A DNA stretch of 64,000 nucleotides from Saccharothrix syringae (GTDB taxonomy: Bacteria > Actinomycetota > Actinomycetes > Mycobacteriales > Pseudonocardiaceae): contig NZ_CP034550.1 in the NCBI RefSeq assembly GCF_009498035.1, positions 10,664,001 through 10,728,000 on the forward strand, read 5' to 3'. Shown piece after piece: positions 25,186-33,949 of this stretch (the stretch's first letter is position 1; every line of letters starts with the position of its first letter). The notes beneath the pieces were generated by a model, which saw nothing but the letters and a program-made list of their open reading frames with translations, ran no database searches and had not been told where the DNA came from. The position numbers and the translations under genes were made by a program.

Positions 25186-25817
25186 GTGACCGGCTCGGCG
25201 CCGCGGTGCAGGACCAGGTCGACGGCCTCCAGCAGCGCCGGGCCCACCCGGTCCAGTGACGCCGCGTCCGCGCCGAGCCGCACCAGGCCGCCGCGCCGGG
25301 CCGCCCGGCCGACGGCCGCCAGGTGGCTCCAGTGGTCGGTGGCCGTGCGCACCCGGCCCGCGACCACGGCGCCGGTGCGCAGGTCGCGCACGCCCGCCAT
25401 GTCCGCGCACACCGCGAACCGGTGCCTGCGCAGCGCGACCAGCGTGCCGGGCGAGGCCAGCCAGCGCGGTGGCGCGAACAGGTCCGTGTGCAGGCCCAAC
25501 CGGGCCAGCGCCGCCCGCGCGGCCACCAGCCGCAGGCCGGCCTCGTGCGCGGGCAGGGCGGCGAACTCGGCCCGCCGGCGCGGTGAACCGCCCCGGCACG
25601 CCGGGTCGGGCGCGTGGTCGAAGCCGTGCAGGAGCAGCGCGTCACCGGCGGCGACGCGGTCGCGGACCCAGGTCAGGGCCGGTCCGGGCGCCTTGCGCGG
25701 CGCCAGCAGCAGCGACAGCGGCACGTGCCGCCGGTCGAGCTCCCGGGCCAGTTCGGCGCACCGGTCGAGCGTGGCGGGTGCGATGCCGGACAGCGAGACC
25801 ACCAGGTGGGCGCTCAT
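25107..25817 (-). CDS. DUF2334 polysaccharide-deacetylase-like protein, 236 aa
   Basis: Starts MSAHLVVSLSGIAPATL and carries VPLSLLLAPRKAPGP and GDALLLHGFDHAPDP, the aspartate/histidine region of DUF2334, a family related to NodB-type polysaccharide deacetylases. No signal peptide is seen. The C-terminal ~25 residues (SIPSPRGSTTTSTPSGA) are low complexity and lie antisense to the end of the MBL-fold gene; the protein probably reads through because no earlier stop exists. The ATG at 25817 is preferred over upstream frame extension. Deacetylase activity is an inference. Confidence 0.7.
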   Translation of the reverse strand: MSAHLVVSLSGIAPATLDRCAELARELDRRHVPLSLLLAPRKAPGPALTWVRDRVAAGDALLLHGFDHAPDPACRGGSPRRRAEFAALPAHEAGLRLVAARAALARLGLHTDLFAPPRWLASPGTLVALRRHRFAVCADMAGVRDLRTGAVVAGRVRTATDHWSHLAAVGRAARRGGLVRLGADAASLDRVGPALLEAVDLVLHRGAEPVTYSSIPSPRGSTTTSTPSGAVPARTR

Positions 25818-25953
25818 GGCACCCAGTGCGCAGCACCGGCGTGTCGCCCGCTTGGCCGCGGGGTGACGGGCCGATGCGCATCCGGCGAACTGTGGCCGGG
25901 CCGCCCCCCGGCCGCTCGACCACCCCGGCCGCCGGCTCCCCGCCACCAACCCA

Positions 25954-25978
25954 CCCGGCCGCCGATCCGGCGGCCGGG
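25954..25978 (-). terminator. Terminator hairpin after purC
   Basis: A perfect 10-bp stem, CCCGGCCGCC/GGCGGCCGGG, with a 5-base loop GATCC lies 11 bases beyond the purC stop on the minus strand. Confidence 0.75.
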
Positions 25979-25988
25979 CCCGTGCCCG

Positions 25989-26879
25989 CTACTCGGGCGC
26001 CGGCCAGTCGGCGAACGACCGGCCGGTGATCCGCTCGTAAGCCTCGACGTAGCGGGCGCGGGTGGCGGCCACCACGTCGTCCGGCAGCGGGGGCGGCGGG
26101 GTGTCGGAGGCCCGGTCCCAGCCGGAGTCGGCCGAGGTCAGCCAGTCGCGGACGTACTGCTTGTCGAACGACGGCTGCACCCGCCCCGGCTCGTAGGAGT
26201 CGGCGGGCCAGTAGCGGGACGAGTCGGGCGTGAGCACCTCGTCGCCCAGCACCAGCGTGCCGGACGGGTCCAGGCCGAACTCGAACTTGGTGTCCGCCAG
26301 GACCACCCCGCGCGACCGCGCGAACTCCCGCGCCGCCCCGTACACCGCGAGCGTCGCGTCCCGCAGCCGCCCGGCCAGCTCGGCCCCGACCTGCGCCTCG
26401 ACCTGCGCGAACGACACGTTCTCGTCGTGCTCGCCGACCGGGGCCTTGGTCGCCGGGGTGAAGATCGGCGGCACCAGCTCCGAAGCCTCGACCAGCCCGG
26501 CCGGCAGCTCGACCCCGCACACCGCGCCGCCCTGCCGGTACTCGGCCATGCCGGACCCGGTCAGGTAGCCGCGCGCCACGCACTCGACCTGCACCATCTC
26601 CAACTTGCGCACCAACAGCGCCCGGCCGCGCACCTCGCCCGGGATGCGCGGGTCGTCCCACGCCACCAGGTGGTTCGGCACCAGGTCCGCGAACCGCTCG
26701 AACCAGAACACGCTCATCGCGGTCAGCACGCGCCCCTTGTCGGGGATCTCGGTGCTGAGCACGTGGTCGAAGGCGGAGATCCGGTCGGACGCCACGAGCA
26801 GCAGCAGTTCGTCGTCCACCTCGTGGACGTGGCGGACCTTGCCTGCGGCGACCTGCCGGTAGTCAGCGAGCTTGGGCAC
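25989..26879 (-). CDS. purC: Phosphoribosylaminoimidazole-succinocarboxamide synthase, 296 aa
   Basis: SAICAR synthetase: ligates aspartate to CAIR with ATP. Motifs are [32 protein letters not shown] at the N-terminus, [11 protein letters not shown], and [11 protein letters not shown] followed by [16 protein letters not shown]. The length is that of the longer SAICAR synthetases. It starts at GTG 26879 with no ribosome binding site but TAGGCT six bases upstream. Monocistronic, with its own terminator, and divergent from an amino-acid ABC transporter. Confidence 0.96.
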   Translation of the reverse strand: MPKLADYRQVAAGKVRHVHEVDDELLLLVASDRISAFDHVLSTEIPDKGRVLTAMSVFWFERFADLVPNHLVAWDDPRIPGEVRGRALLVRKLEMVQVECVARGYLTGSGMAEYRQGGAVCGVELPAGLVEASELVPPIFTPATKAPVGEHDENVSFAQVEAQVGAELAGRLRDATLAVYGAAREFARSRGVVLADTKFEFGLDPSGTLVLGDEVLTPDSSRYWPADSYEPGRVQPSFDKQYVRDWLTSADSGWDRASDTPPPPLPDDVVAATRARYVEAYERITGRSFADWPAPE

Positions 26880-26885
26880 GGCCGA

Positions 26886-26891
26886 AGCCTA
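26886..26891 (-). promoter_or_regulatory. -10 box TAGGCT of purC, leaderless type
   Basis: TAGGCT (minus strand) ends six bases before the GTG start at 26879. The same hexamer is found in front of purD and of the lipoprotein gene at 5317. Confidence 0.45.
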
Positions 26892-26941
26892 CTTGTCCCG
26901 CTCCGTGGGCACCCCTTCCCACCTGCGGCAAGATTTCCCCC

Positions 26942-27799
26942 ATGCGTGCACCCGGACTGGTACTGGCCGTCACCACCGCCCTCGCGGTGGCGGTCGCCTG
27001 CGCACCCGCGGACGAGACCGCACCGCCCTCCAACCAGGTCGACGGCGTCGACTGCAAGAAGGAGAACCTGGCGACGCTCACGCCCGGCAAGATCACGTTC
27101 GGCACGGACCAGCCGGTCTACGAGCCGTGGTACGTCGACGACGACCCGACCAACGGCAAGGGCTTCGAGTCGGCGGTCGCCTACGCCCTGGCCGAGGAGC
27201 TGGGCTACGCGCGCGAGGACGTGGTGTGGACGCGGGTGCCGTTCAACGCCGCCATCCAGCCCGGCAAGAAGACCTACGACGCGAACCTCACCGAGTTCTC
27301 CATCACCGAGGAGCGCAAGCAGGCCGTCGACTTCTCCGCGCCGTACTACGACGTGGACCAGGCCGTGGTCACGCTGAAGTCGTCCAAGGCCGCGCCGGCG
27401 AAGACGCTCGCCGAGCTGAAGCGGGTCAAGATCGGCGCGCAGGTCGGCACCACCAGCCTGGACGCGGCCCAGCGGCTGCAGCCCGAGCAGGACGTGGCGG
27501 TCTACAACACCAACGACGACGCCAAGGCCGCGCTGCGCGCCGGGCAGATCGACGCGCTGGTGGTGGACCTGCCGACCGCGTTCTACATCACCTCCGCGGA
27601 GCTGGAGGACGGCGTGATCCTCGGCCAGGTCCCGCCCGGTGACGGCAAGCCCGAGCAGTTCGGCGTCGTGCTGGACAAGGGCAGCCCGCTGACCGCGTGC
27701 GTGTCCACCGCGGTGGGGAGCCTGCGCGCCGACGGCGCGCTGGCGAAGATCGAGCAGGAGTGGCTGTCCTCGGCGGGCGCGGCCCCCGAGCTGAAGTGA
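26942..27799 (+). CDS. ABC transporter substrate-binding lipoprotein, amino-acid type, 285 aa
   Basis: Periplasmic-binding-protein family 3 lipoprotein for polar amino acids. The signal peptide ends in AVACAPADE, a weak lipobox around Cys20. SBP_bac_3 features: ITFGTDQPVYEPWYVDDDPTNGKGFE, DANLTEFSITEERKQAVDFSAPYY, VKIGAQVGTTSLDAAQ and QIDALVVDLPTAFYI. The stop overlaps the permease start as GTGA. Ligand specificity cannot be read; glutamine, glutamate or another polar amino acid is likely. First gene of a three-gene uptake operon. Confidence 0.88.
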   Translation: MRAPGLVLAVTTALAVAVACAPADETAPPSNQVDGVDCKKENLATLTPGKITFGTDQPVYEPWYVDDDPTNGKGFESAVAYALAEELGYAREDVVWTRVPFNAAIQPGKKTYDANLTEFSITEERKQAVDFSAPYYDVDQAVVTLKSSKAAPAKTLAELKRVKIGAQVGTTSLDAAQRLQPEQDVAVYNTNDDAKAALRAGQIDALVVDLPTAFYITSAELEDGVILGQVPPGDGKPEQFGVVLDKGSPLTACVSTAVGSLRADGALAKIEQEWLSSAGAAPELK

Positions 27800-28626
27800 T
27801 CAGCGAGCTGCAGCGGGAGCGCCTCGCCTACCGGCGTTCCCGCGCGCGGCGGTCCACCCTGGTCGCCCTGATCTCGACCGCGGTCTTCGCGGTGCTCGCC
27901 TGGGTGACCGTGACCGGGGCACCCGGCTGGCCGCGCGTGCGGCGGTCGTTCTTCGACCCCGAGATCGCCTGGCGCTCGCTGCCCGCGGTGCTGGAGGGCC
28001 TGTGGCTCAACCTCCGGGTGCTGGTGGTGTGCGGTGCGGCGATCCTGGTGCTGGCGCTGGGCGTGGCGGCGCTGCGCACGCTGCGCGGCCCGGTGTGGTT
28101 CCCGCTGCGGGCGCTGGCCACGGCGTACGTCGACCTGTTCCGCGGCCTGCCGCTGATCATCCTGCTGTACCTGGTCGGCTTCGGCCTGCCCGCGCTGCGG
28201 CTGACCGGCGTGCCCAACGACCCGGTGGTGCTGGGCGGGGTGGCGCTGGTGCTGGCCTACACCGCGTACGTGGCGGAGGTGTTCCGCGCCGGCATCGAGT
28301 CGGTGCACCCGTCGCAGGTGGCGGCGGCCCGGTCGCTGGGCCTGGGCCCGCGCAAGACCATGCGGCTGGTGGTGCTGCCGCAGGCGGTGCGGCGGGTCAT
28401 GCCCGCGCTGCTCAACGACTTCGTGGCGCTGCAGAAGGACTGCGGGCTGATCTCCGTGCTGGGCGCGGTGGACGCGGTGCGGGCGGCGCAGATCGAGCAG
28501 GCGCGGTCGTTCAACTTCACCCCGTACGTGGTGGCGGGGCTGCTGTTCGTGCTGCTCGCGGTGCCCACGGCGCGGTGCGCGGACGCGCTCGGCAGGCGGG
28601 TCGACCGCCGGCGGGGCGGCCGATGA
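27796..28626 (+). CDS. Amino-acid ABC transporter permease, 276 aa
   Basis: HisM/GlnP-type membrane subunit. An N-terminal helix (STLVALISTAVFAVLAWVTV) precedes the permease core, whose further helices include NLRVLVVCGAAILVLALGVAAL and VVLGGVALVLAYTAYVAEVF. The EAA loop that contacts the ATPase reads QVAAARSLGLGPRKTMRLVVLPQAV. The TAYVDLFRGLPLIILLYLV signature of this subfamily is present. It starts with GTG, overlapping the binding-protein gene by four bases, and is followed 13 bases later by the ATPase gene. Confidence 0.9.
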   Translation: MISELQRERLAYRRSRARRSTLVALISTAVFAVLAWVTVTGAPGWPRVRRSFFDPEIAWRSLPAVLEGLWLNLRVLVVCGAAILVLALGVAALRTLRGPVWFPLRALATAYVDLFRGLPLIILLYLVGFGLPALRLTGVPNDPVVLGGVALVLAYTAYVAEVFRAGIESVHPSQVAAARSLGLGPRKTMRLVVLPQAVRRVMPALLNDFVALQKDCGLISVLGAVDAVRAAQIEQARSFNFTPYVVAGLLFVLLAVPTARCADALGRRVDRRRGGR

Positions 28627-28639
28627 GGTGGGGGGTTCC

Positions 28640-29389
<750 letters not shown>

Positions 29390-29500
29390 GCCCCGGCGGA
29401 TCACCGCCGCCGGCGGGCCGGGCACCCTCGTGGACCACTCAGGGTGTGCGTCGTTGGGCCGCCGGCACGAGGCCACTTGGGCTACCGGCCGGGAGCCCCC

Positions 29501-29506
29501 TACGCT
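29501..29506 (+). promoter_or_regulatory. -10 box TACGCT of the lipoprotein gene, leaderless type
   Basis: TACGCT lies seven bases before the GTG at 29514. A weak -35 candidate, TTGGGC, stands 18 bases further upstream. Confidence 0.4.
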
Positions 29507-29516
29507 GCTTGGCGTG

Positions 29517-29954
29517 GTGCACCGGAAGGCGTTGAGCGTCCCAGCCGCGGCGACCGGCCTGGCCGCCCTGCTGCTCACGGGCGCGTGCGGCAAGCCGTCG
29601 GCCGCGCCGGAGCCGGTCGTCGTGCCGACGATCTCCAGCTCCGCGCCCGTGACCTCGGTACCGGCGGTCGCGAACATCTCGGTCCAGCCCAGGCCCACCA
29701 CCCCGACCACCGAGGTGGTCACGACGACCGAGCCCCCACCCCCGCCGCCGCCGCCCGCACCGGTCCAGCCCGCCCCGCCACCGCCGCAGCCGACCGAGGT
29801 GACCACCACGGAGCCGCCGCGGATCGACCAGGTCGCGTTCGAGGGCTTCCCCTGCGACGAGCGCGGTGACCAGGCCGTCGACCCGGCCGGCCGCCGACTG
29901 GTGTGCGAACCGGGCGGCCGCCGCGAACGCCTCCGCTGGGTCCGAACCGGCTGA
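29517..29954 (+). CDS. Proline-rich lipoprotein, 145 aa
   Basis: Unrecognised secreted protein. The signal peptide VHRKALSVPAAATGLAALLLTGAC ends in a slightly atypical lipobox (TGAC). A long Pro/Thr/Val linker follows, including an eight-proline run, and a small C-terminal domain of about 45 residues has two cysteines (GFPCDERGD and LVCEPGGRR). The linker probably spans the cell wall, presenting the small domain. Two adjacent GTG codons (29514 and 29517) could start it. It is not obviously linked to the ABC operon upstream or the island downstream. Confidence 0.65.
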   Translation: MHRKALSVPAAATGLAALLLTGACGKPSAAPEPVVVPTISSSAPVTSVPAVANISVQPRPTTPTTEVVTTTEPPPPPPPPAPVQPAPPPPQPTEVTTTEPPRIDQVAFEGFPCDERGDQAVDPAGRRLVCEPGGRRERLRWVRTG

Positions 29955-30312
29955 CCCCGCCCCGATCCCACCGGGTCCGAACGTCCGGCTCACCGGCGTC
30001 TGCACGAAAGCGCACGAACCGGTCGAAATTTCAACCGGTCGACAATGTTACAGACATGCTCGAACTACACTCTTCCGCCAGAGCAGGAATACACTTCCGG
30101 ACGCATCGGCAAGTTAAATCTTCACCCAAGCCGATCTCCGACGGGTGAACCACGCCATCATCTTCACCCGAACATATCAACAATGAGACATCGGCATCCC
30201 CGGGCAGCACTGCCATACTTCTTCAGAATTTCTCATGCACCGATGCCCCCACCGACCACCCGTCAAGATCCGCGAATGCCGCTTTTCTTCAGCAACCACA
30301 ACGGGGAAAAAA
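29955..30312 (+). other. AT-richer intergenic leader of the low-GC island
   Basis: A 358-bp stretch without a convincing gene. Base composition changes near 30,010: the line 30061-30120 holds 31 G/C in 60, far below the surrounding sequence. It contains a 22-bp near-perfect palindrome (30018-30039) and a TACACT hexamer at 30066-30071 that might be a -10 box. An ATG at 30235 is in frame with the first island gene but has no ribosome binding site. Confidence 0.6.
30018..30039. promoter_or_regulatory. 22-bp near-perfect palindrome, operator candidate
   Basis: Two ACCGGT boxes flank a central GAAATTTC, each separated from it by one base: ACCGGT-C-GAAATTTC-A-ACCGGT. The whole is symmetric about 30028/30029, with only the two single spacer bases breaking the symmetry. 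It lies just inside the low-GC stretch, upstream of the three-gene island, where a dimeric repressor could bind. Confidence 0.55.
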
Positions 30313-30543
30313 TTGTCAGCAGAACTGGTGCCGAACATCGAGTCGGCCCTGAAGGAAGTTTACCCCGGTCTGACCGACGACGACTGTCGACAAGTCGCCG
30401 CCATGGTTTATCGCCAAGTCGTCCAAGGTTTAGCACAGGGAAAACTGGTCGCCTTAGTGGAGAACAGCCCCAACGGCAGATACCTCGTACGTGCACTACA
30501 GATCGAGAAGTACGTCGAAGAGCACCGGCGCAGGAGGGCATGA
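30313..30543 (+). CDS. Island gene 1: small helical protein of unknown function, 76 aa
   Basis: I do not recognise this protein. From TTG at 30313 it reads LSAELVPNIESALKEVYPG, then DDDCRQVAAMVYRQVVQGL, and ends in a basic tail EEHRRRRA. It is predicted helical, soluble and without a signal peptide. Starts are uncertain: TTG 30313 (GGGG six to nine bases upstream), GTG 30328, or ATG 30235 (102 aa). It contains two TTA leucine codons (30430, 30454). The stop overlaps the next start as ATGA. It is probably an adaptor or regulatory partner of the downstream membrane protein, by context only. Confidence 0.6.
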   Translation: MSAELVPNIESALKEVYPGLTDDDCRQVAAMVYRQVVQGLAQGKLVALVENSPNGRYLVRALQIEKYVEEHRRRRA

Positions 30544-30758
30544 CCATGTCCCTCTTCGACTTCGTGCTGAGGTTACGCGGAGTGGACCGGCGAGTTGTCG
30601 GTCGAATTGGCGAAGATCACGCCCTGGTTGAGTACACCTTCGAGATCGACGGTGAACAAACTCAACTTCAAGGCGACTCGGAGGAACCGCCCCGCGCCGC
30701 ACCGGGAGTGACCGGACACGTCAAGCCACTCGAGATCAACCCGCAAGACAAGAAGTAG
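30540..30758 (+). CDS. Island gene 2: small protein of unknown function, 72 aa
   Basis: An unrecognised 72-residue protein: MTMSLFDFVLRLRGVDRR, then a short strand-rich segment (ALVEYTFEIDGEQTQLQ) and a hydrophilic, probably disordered tail ending NPQDKK. CAGGAGGG precedes the ATG at 30540, and the start overlaps the previous stop. It contains a TTA codon at 30573. The next gene starts four bases after its stop, so the three genes form one tight unit. No membrane segment or known motif is visible. Confidence 0.65.
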   Translation: MTMSLFDFVLRLRGVDRRVVGRIGEDHALVEYTFEIDGEQTQLQGDSEEPPRAAPGVTGHVKPLEINPQDKK

Positions 30759-30762
30759 CCGA

Positions 30763-31665
30763 GTGCGATCAGAAGTGCAGCAACCAGGCAGTCAGGGCCA
30801 CCAGGCAGACCGTTCCACGATTGACGGTACACCGATCCCACCCGAAGGCTCCGACACGGCCTACTTCAGCCCTCTTGTCTCCATACCCGAACTTCACCTC
30901 GAAGGCTACGAGATTGGCGATCGGATCGGAGACACGCGGGCGAGGACCAGACTCGCGCTGGCAGTCGCCCTGGTCGCCTTGTGCGGCGGCTTGTTCATCT
31001 ACCACCAGCATGAGCGCTTCGGGTTGGAGCGCACACCTGCGACTTGGACGGGTTTTTCGCTGGTTGCCCTGTCACTGCTATTCCCCTTCATCATCTCGTA
31101 CCGGGCAACCGCACACCGGGGCAGACCACAAGCGTCGACCAATAAATCCGAGGAGGGAGAGGACCTCTCCCGCTACGAGGGAATTGTCAACAGCAACCAG
31201 AGGCTGATAATCCAGTATCACGCCATGACGACCCGGCAAGCGGCAAGCGCGTACCGCAACACCCAGTTCGCGATGGCCGCCTGCTTAGCCGTCCTGCTGT
31301 TCGGCGGAGTCATGATCGTACAGTTGCAGGACGGCATCACTCGCATCGTCGTGGGCGCACTCGCCGCACTGGGAACCGGACTGTCCGCCTATCTCGGCGC
31401 GACGTTCATATCCACCTACAACCGCACACTGAACCAGCTCAACTTCTTTTTCGGTCAACCACTGGTCAACAGCTACCTGCTGGCCGCCGAACGACTCTCG
31501 GGGAAGTTGAGCGCGGAGGCGCACGACCGGGCAGTCAGCAAGATAGTCGACCAACTCCTCAAGAACGCGGCAACGAATTCCGACATCTTACTCGGCCTTG
31601 GCGGACGCACCACTGCCCGCAAGAAACGGGCCCAAGCGCCCGCCACGGTCGACAAGGCGGTGTAG
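30763..31665 (+). CDS. Island gene 3: membrane protein resembling TRADD-N-associated 2TM proteins, 300 aa
   Basis: Multi-pass membrane protein. An N-terminal hydrophilic part (1-60) precedes two helices (LALAVALVALCGGLFIYH; GFSLVALSLLFPFIISY). The second half has the block QRLIIQYHAMTTRQAASAYRN, two more helices (FAMAACLAVLLFGGVMIVQL; IVVGALAALGTGLSAYLGATFI), then NRTLNQLNFFFGQPLVNSY and LLAAERLSG. The order YH..T.RQA..AYRN, 2TM, FF.QPL, AERL matches the TRADD-N-associated membrane domain (CyanoTRADDas_TM) found in bacterial conflict systems. I recall this from memory, with no search done. TTA codons lie at 31285 and 31588. The start is GTG at 30763. Function inferred: membrane effector or anchor of an immunity-type module. 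Confidence 0.65.
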   Translation: MRSEVQQPGSQGHQADRSTIDGTPIPPEGSDTAYFSPLVSIPELHLEGYEIGDRIGDTRARTRLALAVALVALCGGLFIYHQHERFGLERTPATWTGFSLVALSLLFPFIISYRATAHRGRPQASTNKSEEGEDLSRYEGIVNSNQRLIIQYHAMTTRQAASAYRNTQFAMAACLAVLLFGGVMIVQLQDGITRIVVGALAALGTGLSAYLGATFISTYNRTLNQLNFFFGQPLVNSYLLAAERLSGKLSAEAHDRAVSKIVDQLLKNAATNSDILLGLGGRTTARKKRAQAPATVDKAV

Positions 31666-31710
31666 GACGCAAGTCGATCCCGGTAACGGACCGACATTGT
31701 TCGGACGGGG

Positions 31711-33144
31711 TCAGAGGATCGGTTCGGGGGCGTAGCCGGCGGCGGCCGGGTAGTCGGCCAGCACTTCCTCCACCTGCCGGACCACGGCGGCGACCTGCTC
31801 CTCCGCCACGCCGGTGAAGGACAGGCGGTCGGCCAGCAGGGCGTCGAGGGCCGCCCGGTCCAGCGGCAGGCGCGGGTCGGCGGCGAAGCGGTCCAGCAGG
31901 TCGTTGCCCGCCTGCCCCTCCTCGCGCATGGCCAGCGCCACGGCGACCGCGTGCTCCTTGATCACCTCGTGCGCCGTCTCCCGCCCGACGCCCGCCCGCA
32001 CCGCCGCCATCAGCACCTTCGTGGTGGCCAGGAACGGCAGGTAGCGGTCCAGCTCGCGGGCCACCACCGCCGGGTACGCGCCGAACTCGTCCAGCACGGT
32101 CAGGAACGTCTCCAGCAGCCCGTCCAGGGCGAAGAACGCGTCCGGCAGCGCGACCCGCCGCACCACCGAGCACGACACGTCGCCCTCGTTCCACTGGTCG
32201 CCCGCCAGCTCGCCGACCATCGACAGGTGGCCGCGCAGGATGACCGCGAAGCCGTTGACCCGCTCGCACGACCGGGTGTTCATCTTGTGCGGCATCGCGC
32301 TGGAGCCCACCTGGCCGGGCTTGAAGCCCTCGGTCACCAGCTCGTGGCCGGCCATCAGCCGGATGGTCCTGGCCAGCGACGAGGGCGCCGCCGCCAGCTG
32401 CACCAGGCACGAGACCACGTCGAAGTCGAGCGAGCGCGGGTAGACCTGGCCGACGCTGGTCAGCACCCGCTCGAACCCCAGGTGCCCGGCCACGGCGCGC
32501 TCCAGCGCGACCAGCCTGTCGCGGTCGCCGCCGAGCAGGTCGAGCATGTCCTGGGCGGTGCCGACCGGGCCCTTGACGCCGCGCAGCGGGTAGCGCGCGA
32601 TCAGCTCGTCGAGCCGCCGGAACGCGACCAGCAGCTCGTCGGCGGCGGTGGCGAAGCGCTTGCCCAGCGTGGTGGCCTGGGCGGCGACGTTGTGCGAGCG
32701 GCCCGCCATGACGAGGTCGGCGTGCTCGGCGGCGCGGCGCGCGAGCCGGGCCAGGACGGCGGCGGTCTTGGCGCGCACGTGCTCCAGGGACCGCAGGACC
32801 TGGAGCTGCTCGACGTTCTCGGTGAGGTCGCGCGAGGTCATGCCCTTGTGCACGTGCTCGTGGCCGGCGAGGGCGTTGAACTCCTCGATGCGCGCCTTCA
32901 CGTCGTGCCGGGTGACGCGCTCGCGCTCGGCGATGGAGGCCAGGTCGACCTGGTCGACGACCCGCTCGTAGTCGGCCACGGCCCGCTCGGGCACGTCGAT
33001 GCCCAGCTCGGCCTGCGCCCGCAGCACCGCGAGCCACAGCTGCCGCTCCAGCACGACCTTGTGCTCCGCGGACCACAGCGTGGCCAGCTCGGTGGAGGCG
33101 TAGCGACCGGCGAGGACGTTGGAGATGCGGGGCTTGACCGTCAC
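31711..33144 (-). CDS. purB: Adenylosuccinate lyase, 477 aa
   Basis: Acts twice in purine synthesis, splitting SAICAR to AICAR plus fumarate and adenylosuccinate to AMP plus fumarate. Fumarase/aspartase superfamily motifs: KGMTSRDLTENVEQ, GRSHNVAAQATTLGKR, and the signature GSSAMPHKMNTRSCERVNG carrying the catalytic serine. The start is GTG at 33144, with TATGCT six bases upstream and no ribosome binding site. It converges with the low-GC island, with only 45 bases between. Confidence 0.96.
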   Translation of the reverse strand: MTVKPRISNVLAGRYASTELATLWSAEHKVVLERQLWLAVLRAQAELGIDVPERAVADYERVVDQVDLASIAERERVTRHDVKARIEEFNALAGHEHVHKGMTSRDLTENVEQLQVLRSLEHVRAKTAAVLARLARRAAEHADLVMAGRSHNVAAQATTLGKRFATAADELLVAFRRLDELIARYPLRGVKGPVGTAQDMLDLLGGDRDRLVALERAVAGHLGFERVLTSVGQVYPRSLDFDVVSCLVQLAAAPSSLARTIRLMAGHELVTEGFKPGQVGSSAMPHKMNTRSCERVNGFAVILRGHLSMVGELAGDQWNEGDVSCSVVRRVALPDAFFALDGLLETFLTVLDEFGAYPAVVARELDRYLPFLATTKVLMAAVRAGVGRETAHEVIKEHAVAVALAMREEGQAGNDLLDRFAADPRLPLDRAALDALLADRLSFTGVAEEQVAAVVRQVEEVLADYPAAAGYAPEPIL

Positions 33145-33150
33145 GTGACC

Positions 33151-33156
33151 AGCATA
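33151..33156 (-). promoter_or_regulatory. -10 box TATGCT of purB, leaderless type
   Basis: TATGCT (minus strand) lies six bases before the GTG at 33144. Confidence 0.45.
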
Positions 33157-33190
33157 TTTCGCCGGTGCCCGGCCCCGGCCGGCGGGGACG

Positions 33191-33949
33191 TCACCCCGCG
33201 GTGAGCCCCGGGTCGGTGGCCAGCGCCACCAGCTCGTCGTCGGTGAGCGACACGGTGTCGCGCGTGGGCGTGGGGCCCTGCGCGGGGTCGTAGTTGTAGC
33301 AGCTGATCCGCACCGCGGAGCCGTCGGTGCGGAAGTGCGCGGCCGAGTGCACGACCGTCCCGTCGCGCCCCGCGGAGTCCGTGGTGAACTCCACGGTGCT
33401 GCCGTCGGCCAGCCGGCGCGGCGCGGCGCACCCGGCGTCCCGGCAGAACTCGTCGCGGGTGAACAGCCTCGGCGGGGTGCTGATCTCCACGCTCGCCCCG
33501 GTCGGGCCCTCGGCGTCGATGAACACCAGGTAGCCGGCGAGGTACTGCGTCCGGCTCCCCATGCCGCTGGCGTCGGTGAACTCGGCGCCGACGACCTTCA
33601 CGTCCGGCACGACCGCCCCGAACCTGCCCTCCAGGTAGTAGGCCAGGAGCTTCGTGTCGACGGGGGTCGGCGGGGTCGCGGGCGTGACCGTCGTGAGCAC
33701 GGCCGCCGACGGCTCGGTGGTCAGCACCGGGCCCACCGCCACCTCGACCACCGGCCGCGGGGCCAGCAGGCCGGGCAGGGACAGCACCGTGCCGGTGGCG
33801 GCCAGGGTGACCGCGGCCACCGCCACCAGCGCGCGCCGCCGCTTGCGCTCGCGGCGGCCGCGGCGGATCAGCTCCTCCGGGTCGAAGCGCAGCGGCGGCT
33901 CGTCCCCGACGGCGGCCTTCAGGCCCTCGCGCAGCTCGGCCTCGCTCAC
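33191..33949 (-). CDS. Membrane protein paired with a SigE-family sigma factor, 252 aa
   Basis: A cytoplasmic N-terminus (MSEAELREGLKAAVGDEPPL, then a basic RRGRRERKRRR stretch) precedes one membrane helix (ALVAVAAVTLAATGTVLSL), a Thr/Pro linker and an extracytoplasmic domain of about 150 residues with three cysteines (DEFCRDAGCAAP; RISCYNYDP). The GTG at 33949 overlaps the upstream sigma gene by four bases, so it is translationally coupled. It probably modulates or responds to the sigma factor, as in other SigE-family loci, though it lacks a zinc anti-sigma motif. Function inferred from position. Confidence 0.7.
   Translation of the reverse strand: MSEAELREGLKAAVGDEPPLRFDPEELIRRGRRERKRRRALVAVAAVTLAATGTVLSLPGLLAPRPVVEVAVGPVLTTEPSAAVLTTVTPATPPTPVDTKLLAYYLEGRFGAVVPDVKVVGAEFTDASGMGSRTQYLAGYLVFIDAEGPTGASVEISTPPRLFTRDEFCRDAGCAAPRRLADGSTVEFTTDSAGRDGTVVHSAAHFRTDGSAVRISCYNYDPAQGPTPTRDTVSLTDDELVALATDPGLTAG

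Noticed and set aside
30031..30216. Minus-strand 61-residue open frame in the island leader
   Set aside because: It covers the probable promoter/operator area, has no ribosome binding site and no recognisable features.
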